From Zea mays (taxonomy: Eukaryota; Streptophyta; Magnoliopsida; Poales; Poaceae), in NCBI RefSeq assembly GCF_902167145.1, contig NC_050099.1, positions 12,662,434-12,726,433 of the forward strand: 64,000 bases of DNA, written 5' to 3'. Within the stretch, counting starts at the first letter, position 1, and the number at the start of each line of letters is the position of its first letter. The position numbers and the translations under genes are program-made. Positions 41,662-52,773 of this stretch are shown here, piece after piece. Below the pieces are notes generated by a model, which did no database searches, was not told the DNA's origin, and saw only the letters and a list, made by a program, of their open reading frames with translations.

Positions 41662-42435
41662 CCGCGCAGAAGTCGCCTAAGGGTGCAGCCGGACTTAGCA
41701 CAACAAGTGCGCAAAAATCAAAGTCTATCGCGAAGACTATCCGCGCAGAAGTCGCCTAAGGGTGCAGCCGGACTTAGCACAACAAGTGCGCAAAAATCAA
41801 AGTCTATCGCGAAGACTATCCGCGCAGAAGTCGCCTAAGGGTGCAGCCGGACTTAGCACAACAAGTGCGCAAAAATCAAAGTCTATCGCGAAGACTATCC
41901 GCGCAGAAGTCGCCTAAGGGTGCAGCCGGACTTAGCACAACAAGTGCGCAAAAATCAAAGTCTATCGCGAAGACTATCCGCGCAGAAGTCGCCTAAGGGT
42001 GCAGCCGGACTTAGCACAACAAGTGCGCAAAAATCAAAGTCTATCGCGAAGACTATCCGCGCAGAAGTCGCCTAAGGGTGCAGCCGGACTTAGCACAACA
42101 AGTGCGCAAAAATCAAAGTCTATCGCGAAGACTATCCGCGCAGAAGTCGCCTAAGGGTGCAGCCAGACTTAGCACAACAAGTGCGCAAAAATCAAAGTCT
42201 ATCGCGAAGACTATCCGCGCAGAAGTCGCCTAAGGGTGCAGCCGGACTTAGCACAACAAGTGCGCAAGAATCGAAGTCTATCGCGAAGACTAACCGCGCA
42301 GAAGTCGCCCAAGGGTGCAGCCGGACTTAGCTCCACAAGTGCGCAAAAATCAAAGTCTATCGCGAAGGCTTTTCGCGCAGAAGTCGCCTAAAAGGCGCAG
42401 CCGGAGCCTACCGCAAAAACCGCCCAAGGGCGCAG
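41662..42435 (+). repeat. 79-bp tandem array, nine units plus partial copies
   Basis: Units begin ccgcgcagaagtcgcctaag at 41662, 41741, 41820, 41899, 41978, 42057, 42136, 42215 and 42294, then a diverged tenth from about 42373. The first seven units are nearly identical and the last two are diverged, which suggests recent expansion from one side. Each unit carries AAGTCGCCTAAGGGTGCAG. The array lies between the convergent 3' ends of the integrase and antisense genes. Confidence 0.95.
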
Positions 42436-42609
42436 CCGACCCAGTATGGCAAAAGCAGAAGCGACAGCAAGACCAATTATAATCACACTGGCACAGCACA
42501 ATCAATCACACCAGTCAAAGTACACAGCGCCCTCGCAGGCACAAGCACGCGAGGGCACACTACTCCATTTTACAAACCCTTGCACATACACAAGCGAGGG
42601 CACCACGCC

Positions 42610-45600
42610 CTACATCGGCTCAACCTTAGGAATAATCCCCATCTCTCTATAATTAAATAACATTATCCTAAGCTCCTCACCAGCAAAAAGGCTTCGCAGC
42701 TCCCCTTCCCCCACACCCGAGACGGCCGGCAAAGACAGCAGCTCCTGCCGACCAACCCTACTAACGCGAAGCCGAGCCCCTTCCTCCGCACTAATCCTAC
42801 GCTTCGCAACCGCCCTTCGTCGTCGGTGCCCGGTGCTAGGACCGGGCACGCCTGGCGCGTCCGCAGCATGTAGCGCAGCCTCCGCCGCAGCCTCGTCCAG
42901 GGCCGCAAAATAGTCCAAGTCCTCCTCCGACGACTCCTCGGTCCATTCAGCCGAGCTCCCAGAGTCAGTAAAATCAAAAAACTCAGAAACAGACCCACCA
43001 CATTCATTTCCACCTTCCGCGGTCGAAGCCGCCAAAAAACCAGTAGTAGCGGTTGCGTGCGCAGGCCCAAAATCTTGAACCTGCGCAGCAACCAAAATTC
43101 AGTACATCATCCAAAAATCCCTCAACCCTAAACACCACCTACGCCACCTGCGAAGGCCCTGCCGCTGCGGGAGCCTCCGCCGCCGCCTCCGCTGTTGTCT
43201 CCGCTGGATCTTCAGCGCCCGGCACAGCAGCTGCGGGGGCATCAGACGCGCCTTCGGCCACCCTTGGGAGTAGGCCTTCGCCGGCCGCAGCAGGTACAAG
43301 GGCGCCTGGTGCATCTTCCGCGGTCACCGGGGCGACTCCAGTGGCGGCCTCCGCAGGGGTGGTCTCCGGCTCAGGCGGCGCGCTGTTCAGCGCCCCAAAA
43401 TCGTCCACCCGCTCGCCGCGCTCCGCCTAAGACAAAACGTACAAAAATTCAGCAAACACACGCACAAACCGCATCCAGCAAGCACCGAGTAAACGACAAC
43501 GTTACCTGAGCCCTTGCAGCCTCGGCCCGCGCCCGGACCACCTCTCGACCGTATGAACCCCACATCCGGTCATAGAGGGCCCCGGCGGACTCCTTCACCA
43601 CGGGGTCTTCGACCTCAAAGATATCTCGCCCAAAATCTTCATCCACCTGGTCGAGGGCCTCAAAGTGCCGGCAGCCTTCGCGAGAGAGCGCGTTCATCGC
43701 TGCCTCGCAGGTGACCAGGGAGGTGAACGACATCAACCCCGCCAAGACAGTGGGGAGCTCCTGCAGTTCCTCCTGCACCCACTCCAGACAGCGAAGTCCG
43801 GCCTCTCGCTCCGGCACCTCGAAGTCGCTCGTCCGCACACCCAGCTCGCGATATGAAGTCATGAGCTGCGTGCGCGTCCGTTCGGCCTCCGCTCGCGCCG
43901 CGGCCTCGGCCCCCTCCGCGCGGCTCTCGAAGGCAGCAAGCCGCCGCTGCAGCTCCCCGGCGAGCTCCTTGGCGACATTGCCCTCCGCCCGCGCCAGCCT
44001 GGCCTCCGCCTGCGCAGACTGCTCCTTGGCGATGGCTTCGTTGGCCTCCCTTCTCTCCTCCATCAGCTGGCGCCGGAGGTCTGCCTTCTCCTTCTCAAGG
44101 GCGGCCACCTTCTCCGCCAGCTTGCGGCACTTGCTGTCGGAGGCCGACTTCTCACGGACAGCGTCCGCGTGTTGCGTCCGAAGTCTCTCGACCTCGGCAG
44201 ACAACGTCGCCGTAAGGGCCCCCGACGCAGTACGGCTGGTGAAGTCAGCCACCTGCAGAACACACATAAGGCCCGTGTTAAAAAAAAAAAAACTCGGCAG
44301 ACCTGACTCAGCGCCTCCATTGCTCCTTTCAGCCGGCGGGTCGCCGCGTCCGCCTCGTCTCTGACCAACGCGAGGGCAGTCACCTCGCCTCCAGCGCCAA
44401 GGGTCTCTACCCCCGCCTTCGGCGCTGGCGCAGCCGTCGCGACCGCCGCGCCAGGCACAACTAGAGCGAGCGGGCCCTCGTCCAACCCTGCAACGCATCA
44501 ACAGATTAAAAAAAAATGTGTATACATATAGACTCACCCCCAAGATAATCCTCCACATCAATCTCAGTGCCGAAGTCGGCAACGCGTTTGCCGGGCGGCG
44601 GTAGCGATCGGGCCGCCTTCGCAGCCTCCGCCACTCCGCTGGCGGACGGCACCACCTTCGACAGCTTGGGGCCTCCGGCGCCCACCGTCGCCTCCGGCGC
44701 CTTGCCAGGCGCGGAGGCACCCGCCTTCGCCGGCAATGGCGGCTTGCCTCCGCCGGAGGCCTCAGCCTTCGATGCTCCCCGCTGCCTTTTCGGCCGGGCT
44801 TCATGAACCCTCACGGTCGCCTGGCGTTTCCGCGCCGCCGCTTGGCGATCCTTGTCCATCACTGCCCACACAACATGACCGATATTTCGCCCATAAGGAA
44901 AAACTTTCCACCGACGAGCCATACGAGATGTAAAACAGTCCTCTTCATCCCAGGGGATAGGAATGTTTTTAGGCCAGCAACCCCCGGTAACCCTCAGCAT
45001 CCGAGCCGAAGACTCCCGGAGCTCGGGCGAAGACATCCTCTCCCCCGGGGCCGCACACGTCCTCATTAACTCTCTAGCGAAACTATCAGACACCCCAAGC
45101 CCTCCCATCGCAGTACCTAATTTTCTCTTTTTCGAAGAGGTGGCGGCCGCCAGCGCAGGGTCGCCTCCGGCCTCCACCGCCGGTTTCTTCCCGCGGCGGT
45201 CTGCTTCGTCCTGACCAGGGTAGCCGTCGTACGGCAGTTGATTTAATTCAAAGACCCTGTTCAAGCGATCGTTTGACCCACGGATATCAAAACTGCGCTG
45301 GCCTTCCGTCTTCGGCACGTAGCGCCCCACGAGTCGCACTGCCAAGTCTTCTGCATCACGCACGAAGGCGGCCGGGTCACGGTTCCGCAAACTCAGTGCG
45401 AAGGCAGGACTTCGCACCTCCCTTCCTCCGTGAAAGGGCATCTGGCGAGGGCATACTTCGCCCAGCGCCCAGCCGTGCGCCAAGGGCCAGACCCCGTACG
45501 CCGCAAACTCTTCAACCAAATCACGCCCGCTGCTCTGACCGGCGGCGTACTGAAGGGCCCCTTCGTCTGTATCCTCTTCTGCCACTTCGAAAGGCGGATA

Positions 45601-46251
45601 CGCAGAGTAATAGTGAGAACACATTTCGGACACGGGGAGCCCTTGATGGCCTTCGACAGTAGCCTCAGCAACATAAAACCAAAACTCATTCCAACTGCCC
45701 CACTTATTGCGGGCGCACGGGACCAACTCCACTACTGGCATCGTGGTCTTGCCGGTCTTCGGCGTGAAAGTGCACGACCCGAACTGCGCAACTCCGCCCT
45801 CAACCACCCTTTTCTGCCAATGCAAGCAATAATTCTTCGCGAAAACTTCAACCGACGGCTGCCCGCCGTACGAAGTCGTCGCCCAGACATACTTCGCCAG
45901 CGCCACTATGGCGTTCGGCGTAAGCTGATGTATTTGAACACTGAATCTGCGCAGGACTTCGCTGACAAACCGGTGCGCAGGCAGGCGGAGTCCGGCGGCG
46001 AAGAACGCCTCGAAAACAACCAACTCGCCCTCCGGCTCGGGGACTTCCTCCGTCCCCGGAGCACGAGCGACTCCGCCGCCAAAGTAGCCCAACCGCTGCA
46101 TATCTTCAATACGGCCTGACGTCATCCGTGACACACCGAATTCAACAGAGTCGCCGGCGCGCAACTCTTCCACCATCGCGTTACTCAACGTCTCCTCAGA
46201 CGAGGCGGCGGCCGGCGGCGTGGCGGTGGCGGAAGAAGAAGAGGATGGCAT
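42610..46251 (-). CDS. Antisense five-exon gene, PF04195-like plus coiled coil, intact
   Basis: Proposed exons on the minus strand: 46251-44538, 44487-44303, 44252-43506, 43426-43148 and 43080-42610. Introns are 50, 50, 79 and 67 bp, all GT-AG, and phases agree. The predicted product is 1131 residues without a stop. The start is ATG at 46251 (MPSSSSSATATPPAAASSEE). A PF04195-like domain lies at about 70-270 (FEAFFAAGLRLPAHRFVSEV, QIHQLTPNAIVALAKYVWAT, EFWFYVAEATVEG). A basic Ala-rich region is at about 470-570. Exon 3 is a long coiled coil (EKVAALEKEKADLRRQLMEE). The C-terminus is acidic, then Arg-rich. It parallels the antisense gene at 21584-24806 in domain order. Function is unknown. Two introns are shorter than usual for plants, so retention or a different splice choice is possible. 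Confidence 0.75.
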
Positions 46252-46410
46252 GGCTACGTACCGTCGGCGGCGGCGGGCGGTTTGCTTCACTCGAGCCAGA
46301 ACGACGGCGAGCAAAGGGAGCAGCGGAGGAAAAGGAGCAGCAAGACGGCGGGCGGCTAGGGTTTTACGGAGCGCGGAAAGCAGAATTCAAACAGCGCCGC
46401 CCCCGCCCCC

Positions 46411-46418
46411 TTTTATAG
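46411..46418 (-). promoter_or_regulatory. TATA box of antisense gene
   Basis: CTATAAAA on the minus strand inside a GC-rich stretch, 160 nt upstream of the antisense ATG and about 200 bp inside the 3' LTR. This is the third case of this arrangement in the window. Confidence 0.65.
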
Positions 46419-46618
46419 GCAGGGCGCGGCTCCTCGGGAAACCCACAACCCGACAGGCCGCGACGCTTCGGGAAACCCGCAATCCAACAGTACGCCGTCC
46501 ATCAACGGTCACATCAAAAACCCCCGCGGAACCACTTCGAGCGAGGGCAGCGTCTCCGCCATCTAGCGACGTCTTCGGCACCAGGTGACTTTGTCGAACT
46601 GGTCCCTCGGAGGGCAAA

Positions 46619-47093
46619 TGTTGGAGCGAAGGCAAAGACGCCACCCTTCGCTCGAGGCCTTCGCTGCAGCCGCTGGTCCGCCGGAGGCAAAGCGGGCAGG
46701 GACACCCTTCGCAGGACTCGGCGCTTTGACGAAGGCCTGCGGCGACGACCTCACACGGCGCGGCCTCGTTCAGCCCCAAGGCCCACGTGTGATCCGGCCC
46801 ATTGTAACGGGCCCCGCGTGGCCGCCTCTGTATTATGGGCCTGACTTGTAAAGGCAAACTTGTAATTACAGCTTGTAACCCTGCTTTATGGGAATATTCT
46901 GGGGATAAACTAGGCGTCTGAGGGCACATGCGTCCTTAACACAAGACGCTGGGCACTCAGACACCTATAAATACCCCCGCACAGTGCCCGTGAGAGGCTA
47001 GATCAACAGAGCTATTGCCCCCGTGCACGTAACCCTGTTGTCGCCATTGTTCACCCCCGTTGGCCCACTTGCAGCAGAGAGCAAGTTCCAACA
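46619..47093 (+). repeat. 3' LTR of integrase-only Tat element
   Basis: 475 bp, two differences from 39333-39807 by eye, followed by TSD CACCA. Confidence 0.92.
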
Positions 47094-48171
47094 CACCACG
47101 TAGCACCTCGAGCCCTCATGGGAAATGCTTTCCGACAAGGTTTCTACTGGCCGACTGCGGTGGCCGACGCCACAAGGATTGTACGCTCTTGCCAAGGGTG
47201 TCAATTCTATGCGAGACAGACACACCTGCCCGCTCAGGCCCTGCAGACAATACCCATCACCTGGCCATTTGCAGTGTGGGGTCTGGACCTCGTCGGTCCC
47301 TTGCAGAAGGCACCAGGGGGCTTCTTGCACCTGCTGGTCGCCGTTGACAAATTCTCCAAGTGGATCGAGGTCCGACCCTTAACCAGCATCAGGTCCGAGC
47401 AGGCAGTGGCGTTCTTCACCAACATCATTCATCGCTTTGGGGTCCCAAACTCCATCATCACCGACAATGGCACACAGTTCACTTGGAAGAAGTTTCTGGA
47501 CTTCTGCAAGGACCACCACATCCGTGTGGACTGGGCCGCCGTAGCTCACCCCATGATGAATGGGCAGGTGGAGCGTGCCAACGGTATGATTCTACAGGGA
47601 CAAACCGAGGATCTACAATGACCTCAACAAGTTTGGCAAGCGGTGGATGAGAGAGCTACCCTCGGTGGTCTGGAGTCTGAGGACGACGCCGAGCTGAGCC
47701 ATGGGTTTCTCGCCGTTCTTTCTAGTTTATGGGGCCGAGGCTATCTTACCCACAGACATAGAATACGGTTCCCCGAGGACAAAGGCGTACGACAACCGAG
47801 GCAACCAGACCAGTCGAGAAGATTCATTGGACCAGCTGGAAGAGGCTCAGGATGTGGCCTTACTACACTCGGCACGGTATCAGCAGTCTCTGCGACGCTA
47901 CCACGCCCGAAGGGTTCGGTCCCGAGACTTCTAGGTGGGAGACCTAGTACTTCGACAGCGACAAGACGCCCGAGGGCGCCACAAGCTTACTCCTCCCTGG
48001 GAAGGGCCGTTCATCATCGCCAAGATTTTGAAGCCCGGAACATACAAGCTGGCCAACGATCAAGGCGAGGTCTACAACAACGCTTGGAACATCCAACAGC
48101 TACGTCGCTTCTACCCTTCAGATGTTTCAAGTCGTTCATATACCTCGTTTTTTCTTTACATACATAAATAA
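47094..48171 (+). pseudogene. Integrase of the 32032 element, second part
   Basis: The integrase resumes directly after the nested element: finger end (SCQGCQFYARQ), core D (WGLDLVGPLQ), D (IITDNGTQFTW) and E (MNGQVERANGM). A frameshift near 47597 leads into the rest of the core (WSLRTTPSRAMGFSPFFLVY). A TAG at 47932-47934 precedes the C-terminal domain (PPWEGPFIIAKILKPGTYKL, NNAWNIQQLRRFY), which ends at 48171. It is not functional because of the frameshift, the stop and the insertion. Confidence 0.85.
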
Positions 48172-48990
48172 AGTCTAACCGTCAAGGAAGGATCAGCCCT
48201 GCCTCGGCAAAGCCCGACCCTCCCTCGGGGGCTAGAAGGGGGGAACCCCCTCTGCGTCAAAATTTCTCGGAAAAGTCTTTTGCCAGAACATCTTTCGCGC
48301 TTTTCGACTGCTTCGATAGCGAGGTCCTAAAAACGACGAAAGTACACGTAAGCGGCAAGGCCGACCGAGCCGAGGGACTCCTACGCCTCTAGGATACGGA
48401 TGCCTCACTCATCACCTTCCGCAAAAAGTAACTCACGCTCGAACGAGGGATTCTGCTACCGAACAAGTCCTAACGCTTGAAAACTTTTCTGCCAGAACGA
48501 CTTTCGTGCTGTTTCGACTACTTCGATAGCAGAACCCTAAAAACGACGAGAGTACACGTCAGCGGCAAGGCCGACCGAGCCGAGGGACTCCCACGCCTCC
48601 GAGATACGGATACCTCACTCATCACCTTCCACGAAAAGTAACTCACGCTCGGACGAGGGACTCTACTACCAAACAAGTCCTAACACACGAAACGAGAGGA
48701 AAGAAAACGTAGCTTTATAATCCGGCGTTAAAATGTTTAGGCCCCAGCGGCCGTGAAAAACATACGCATACTTCAGACAAACTGTTCCTGCAGGTTCGGA
48801 CATCGGCAGGGAGAGCACCAGCACCCTCGGCGACGTTTCCACCCTCGGCAGATCCTGGCCCAGCCTCGGACGGCGACTCGGGCGGAAGGATCTCCACCTC
48901 GAAGGAGGACGCCAGCACCGCGCTTGGGCCCTCACGACCAGGTTCTCCACAAGGGTTCCGGCCCGAGCAGACACCCCGGCTAGCCGCACC
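48172..48990. repeat. Non-coding region with 209-bp tandem repeats
   Basis: Two ~209-bp units start at about 48282 and 48491 (core 'gccagaac..ctttcg.gctttcgactgcttcgatag'). A partial third block ('gcaaggccgaccaagcc...tcacgctcgg') lies at about 49255-49400. They lie between pol and the antisense remnant, the position where the other Tat elements here also carry tandem repeats. Confidence 0.75.
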
Positions 48991-49225
48991 GTAGCCTCAG
49001 CCGCTGTCCCCCGAGGACCTCAGCCCGGCTCCCGGCCTCGGCGGCGTGACTCCGGGATGGGTCCCGCTCGCGGATGACCTGGCCAAGCTCTAGCCGCCGC
49101 TGCTGCACCTCCTTGGCCTGGGAAGCCACATGCTCCCGGGCCGACGAAGCCTCTTTTCGAGCCGACTCCGCCTCTGTCCACGCCGCTGCCGCTGCCTCCG
49201 GCTTCAGCTCATCACAGAGCGACCG
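48991..49225 (-). pseudogene. Remnant of antisense coiled-coil gene
   Basis: On the minus strand a frame of Ala/Glu/Arg heptads is readable (LCDELKPEAAAAAWTEAESA, QAKEVQQRRLELGQVIRERD) and then ends in a stop. This matches the coiled-coil exon of the antisense genes at 21813-22605 and 43506-44252. No PF04195-like domain remains between here and the 3' LTR. Confidence 0.5.
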
Positions 49226-49400
49226 AGGGTTCTAAAACTGAGCAAGAGAAGCCTTGAGCAGCAAGGCCGACCAAGCCAAGGGACTCCTACGCCTCCGGGA
49301 TACGGATACCTCACTCGTCACCTTCCGCGCAAAGCAACTCACGCTCGGTTAAGTGGCTCAGCTAGCCGACAGACGAGTCCTAGTGCTCGAAATGAGGAAG

Positions 49401-50416
49401 AAACACGACATCGCGCCCAAATGCCCAAATGTTCAAGCCTCAGTGGCCACAATGAACAAACACCCATACTCAGGGTACCATTACAAACGGGACTCCGGTT
49501 CCACTCCCGCGGGTATGAACAACCTCCACACCAGAGGGCCTACGGGATAACAAACTCCGGGTGGCTCGTCAGCAACCGCTCCATCAGCAGCGCGGCAACG
49601 ACCTCCGTCTCGGGCGGAAAGACAGCTGTAGCGATGGCCCTAGGGCAAACGCTGTTGCTAAAAGGTCCTCGGAAGGGTTCAACAGCCGCCCCAGAACACG
49701 CAGAGTGAGGGATGACTCTGGGTACGTCCGTTACATGGCCGAGGCTCGGGCTACACTCCCGAGGTACCCTAGGACATTTCCGAGACCAGCAGGAGCGATT
49801 TTGTAACGGAATCCCACCAGAGGGAGGCATCGAGCCCTCGGACCCTATCGAACGGGTCCGGGTCCGGCAAATCACCTGCAGGTACTTTTGGAGCGCGCCT
49901 CTAGGCCACTAGCCGACCCTTATCGAACGGGGCACAGGCGTCCACTCGGATCACCCGTTAGCAACTCACTGGAGACACCATGTTCGGCGCCTTCCGAGGG
50001 TAACATGGCGCTTTCCCCCCCTTCCTCCTTGCGGAAAGGCGACGAAGGGGCGTATAATAAAAGTCGAGACAGTCCTTGATCGTCCTCTCGCTCCACGCAG
50101 AGGCTTGGGGGCTGCTCTCGCAACCCGGCTACGACCAAACCGTTGACAGCGTCAACAAACCAGCCTAAAAACTCGGAACCTGACCATGTACCCGGGCTAC
50201 AATCAGGTCGCATGAGGGAACAACCAGGCCGGCCGAGGCATCACAAAAGGCATTAAGACCTCAGAGGAGTCAAACCACTCCTCTGAGGCCTCGGGGGCTA
50301 CACCCGGCGGGTGCGCTCGCGCGCACCCACCGGAACAAAGTATAACCGAGAAAGGTCGATCCCCTCGCAAAAAGTGCGACAAAGCCTCCAAGCGAGTACC
50401 AACACTCCCTTCGAGG
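49401..50416. other. 3' internal region of Tat element, no gene
   Basis: GC-rich non-coding sequence with scattered frames lacking family features. It is probably where the 5' part of the antisense gene and its promoter once lay. Confidence 0.45.
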
Positions 50417-50428
50417 CTCGGGGGCTAC

Positions 50429-51697
50429 TGTCGGGTACCGTAATTAGGGGTACCCCCAACACTCCTAAACACGGCTGGTAACCACCCTCAGCACAAACCG
50501 CAAAGATTGATGGGCACGGTTCATGTCAAGGCTTCGTCTACCCAAGGGACGCGATATCGCCTCGCCCGAGCCCTGCCTCGGGTGGGAACTGTAGTCCCGG
50601 ACGAAGTTACGTCTCGCCCGAGGGCCTCCTCAGGCAGTGGGCGCACCCTCGGCATGCTTGAGGCCCAGCCCGGGCAGGCTTCGTCAAGAAGCAACCTTGG
50701 CCAGATCGCCTCTCCAACCGACCGTATCGCAGGCGCATTCAATGCGAGGATCGTTTGACACCTTATCCTGACACGCGCGCCTCAATCGGCAAGGTCGAAG
50801 TGACCGCAGTCACTTTGCCCTTTCACTAACCGATCTAACAGGAAAACAGCGCCACTCACCCCGCTCCGACTGCTGTGCCAGCCACCCGGGCAAGGCTGAC
50901 AACAACAAGTTCAACCTCGAGCGCAACAGGAAGCTCCACCTCGCCCGACCTTAGGCCTCGGCCTCGGGACGAGGCAACCCCAAGACTCGGCCTCAGCCTC
51001 GGCCTCGGGAGGAATCGCGTCCTCGCCCGACCCCGGCCTCGGCCTCAGGAGAAGTCTCTGCCTCGCCCGACCTTGGGCTCGGACCGACCGCGCCACAAGG
51101 GATACATCATTACCCTCCCCTAGCTAGCTCAGGCTACGAGGGAACAAGACCGGCGTCCCATCTGGCTCATCCTGGTAACAGGTAATGATGGCTCCCCGCG
51201 TGCGTCCATGACGACGGTGGCTCTCAGCCCCCTACGGAAGCAAGGAGACGTCAATAGGATCCCAGCAGCACCGACAGCTGTGCTTCTACAGGGCTCAGGC
51301 GCTTCTCCGATGGCCACGTTATCGCCTACGCAGGGCTCAAGCACTTCTCCGACAGTCACGTTGGCATGTACACAGGGCTCAGGCACTTCCCTGCCAGACA
51401 CGTTAGCGCCTAGCTACACCCCCATTGTACATCTGGACCCTCTCCTTGCAACTATAAAAGGGAGGTCTAGGGCCTTCATGCGAGAGGTCGCACGGAGGGA
51501 CGAGCAAAACGAACAGGCTCACTCTCTCTCTCGCGCGAATGCTTGTAACCCGTACTGCAAGCACCCCCCTGGTGCGAGATAACACGAGCCGCGTTCCCCC
51601 CTTGTGTTCCGTCTCGCGCCAACCCATCTGGATAGGGGCACGCAGCGACAAATTTACTCGTCGGTCCAGGGACCCCCCCGGGTCCGAAACGCCGACA
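50429..51697 (+). repeat. 3' LTR of the 32032 Tat element
   Basis: 1269 bp, preceded by the polypurine tract GCTCGGGGGCTAC and followed by TSD GTATC. TATA-type 'ctataaaag' lies near 51452. It lacks the hAT insertion found in the 5' LTR. Confidence 0.92.
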
Positions 51698-51702
51698 GTA
51701 TC

Positions 51703-52773
51703 CATCCATTTTCCAAGTAGCATGACATAGTGCACCCAATGAGTGTGATGTCTTGTCCAGAAAATAGTTCTCCAACTTGACATGGGGTCAAGATGCGGAT
51801 AATTGACCTCTGATGCCGTGTTTTCCATAAAATGTTATCCCTTAATACTCCAAGCGGCGCCTTTACTGACTCTGACGGTTCACTGTATGAATGAGACATG
51901 AAGCGGTGGCTCTTTGTGTCCATAAATATGAGAATCCTTGCCATTTCCTACTACTCCACCTCTGAGTTCTTCAAACTCTCCTTCTCCTCCAGCTTGAGAA
52001 AACCCCAACTTTCAAACCCCATGGTCGGAAGTGGAAAAAAACAAGAGGTCACCCACCCTCTTTGAGTCCTTGACCCTTCGCTCCTCATTGAGTTCCTCAT
52101 CGGTGAACACTGATAACTTGATAGGGCTCTCCCCGGGTGAAAGAGCCTTTCTCAAGGCTATTGAGCGCCTGGGCCTCGCCAGCTCAGATGAGTCAGACGA
52201 GGACGAGTCCGACGAGGACAACAATGAAGGCAGCGATGAGAAGGGTGGCGACGACAACAAGGGAGGCGACGAGGGCGACAACTGCAATGGCGGTGGTGTC
52301 GATGGCGATGTGCCACCGGCTTAAGTAGTAGAGTGTAGTTGTAGTAGAAGTAGGGTAGTGTAGCAGTAGAAGTAGGGTAGTTTATTTAGTAGTAATCTAG
52401 CTTGAAATGTGGGTTATATTTTGTTGCAGGGTCAGTTCATATGGACTAACCCTTTTGATGTAAGAACAAAATGAATGGTGAAACAGACTAGTTGGTGTTT
52501 TGTTGAATTCTTGTGCTGTTAATTATTGAATTTGTTGCTTCCCAAGCAAATCTTATCTGAGTATGAGTTCAGTTGTCTTCGTTTTTTGTTTGAAAAATGG
52601 TCTAACTACCCATGCCCAACACTATTCAGTTTCCAAGTGATGTCATGCCAAGCCTCGAGAACTTTATAACTGCCTTACTTGTTCGATCCGCTTGAAACAC
52701 TAACTTTGTTCAGTGCGCTTACAACCTTCAATCTCGCGATTTCCAGTGATTGCTTCCTAATCAGGGTCGTTGC
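51703..52773. other. Host Tat-like element, promoter side of antisense gene
   Basis: Continuous with 31256-32031. It contains 'cacccaatgagtgtgatg' (51733), a TATA-like 'ccataaatatg' near 51921, and a short acidic frame (52022-52324) that encodes a D/E/G/N-rich low-complexity stretch. No complete gene. Confidence 0.4.

Larger units (their letters stand above)
39333..47093 (+). mobile_element. Young Tat element reduced to integrase plus antisense gene
   Basis: LTRs of 475 bp (39333-39807 and 46619-47093), TGTTGG...CCAACA, flanked by CACCA (39328-39332 and 47094-47098). The two LTRs differ at two positions by eye. The element has a tRNA-Lys-type primer site, then jumps straight into the RNase H tail and a full integrase frame. 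It then has a 79-bp tandem array and a five-exon minus-strand gene. Gag, protease, RT and most of RNase H are absent. Replication must therefore have used proteins supplied in trans. It interrupts the integrase of the 32032 element exactly at a codon run that resumes after the TSD. Confidence 0.92.
32032..51697 (+). mobile_element. Decayed full-length Tat-lineage gypsy element
   Basis: LTRs 32032-33996 (enlarged by a hAT insertion) and 50429-51697 (1269 bp) begin TGTCGG and end CGACA. They are flanked by GTATC (32027-32031 and 51698-51702). The order is primer site, gag, protease, RT, RNase H, integrase, tandem repeats, antisense coiled-coil remnant, polypurine tract. Stops and frameshifts break every gene. 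A young Tat element (39333-47093) splits the integrase. The first ~340 bp of the LTRs differ at about 20 positions by eye. The LTR recalls the maize Huck type, but I have not verified the name. Confidence 0.9.

Noticed and set aside
41662..42435. Regular repeat array that could be mistaken for a CRISPR array
   Set aside because: Units are head-to-tail without unique spacers, lie in a plant retrotransposon, and have no cas genes nearby.
43449..44804. 451-codon minus-strand frame as one continuous protein
   Set aside because: It reads through predicted introns and its N-terminal half is the wrong frame of exon 1; the spliced model explains the region better.
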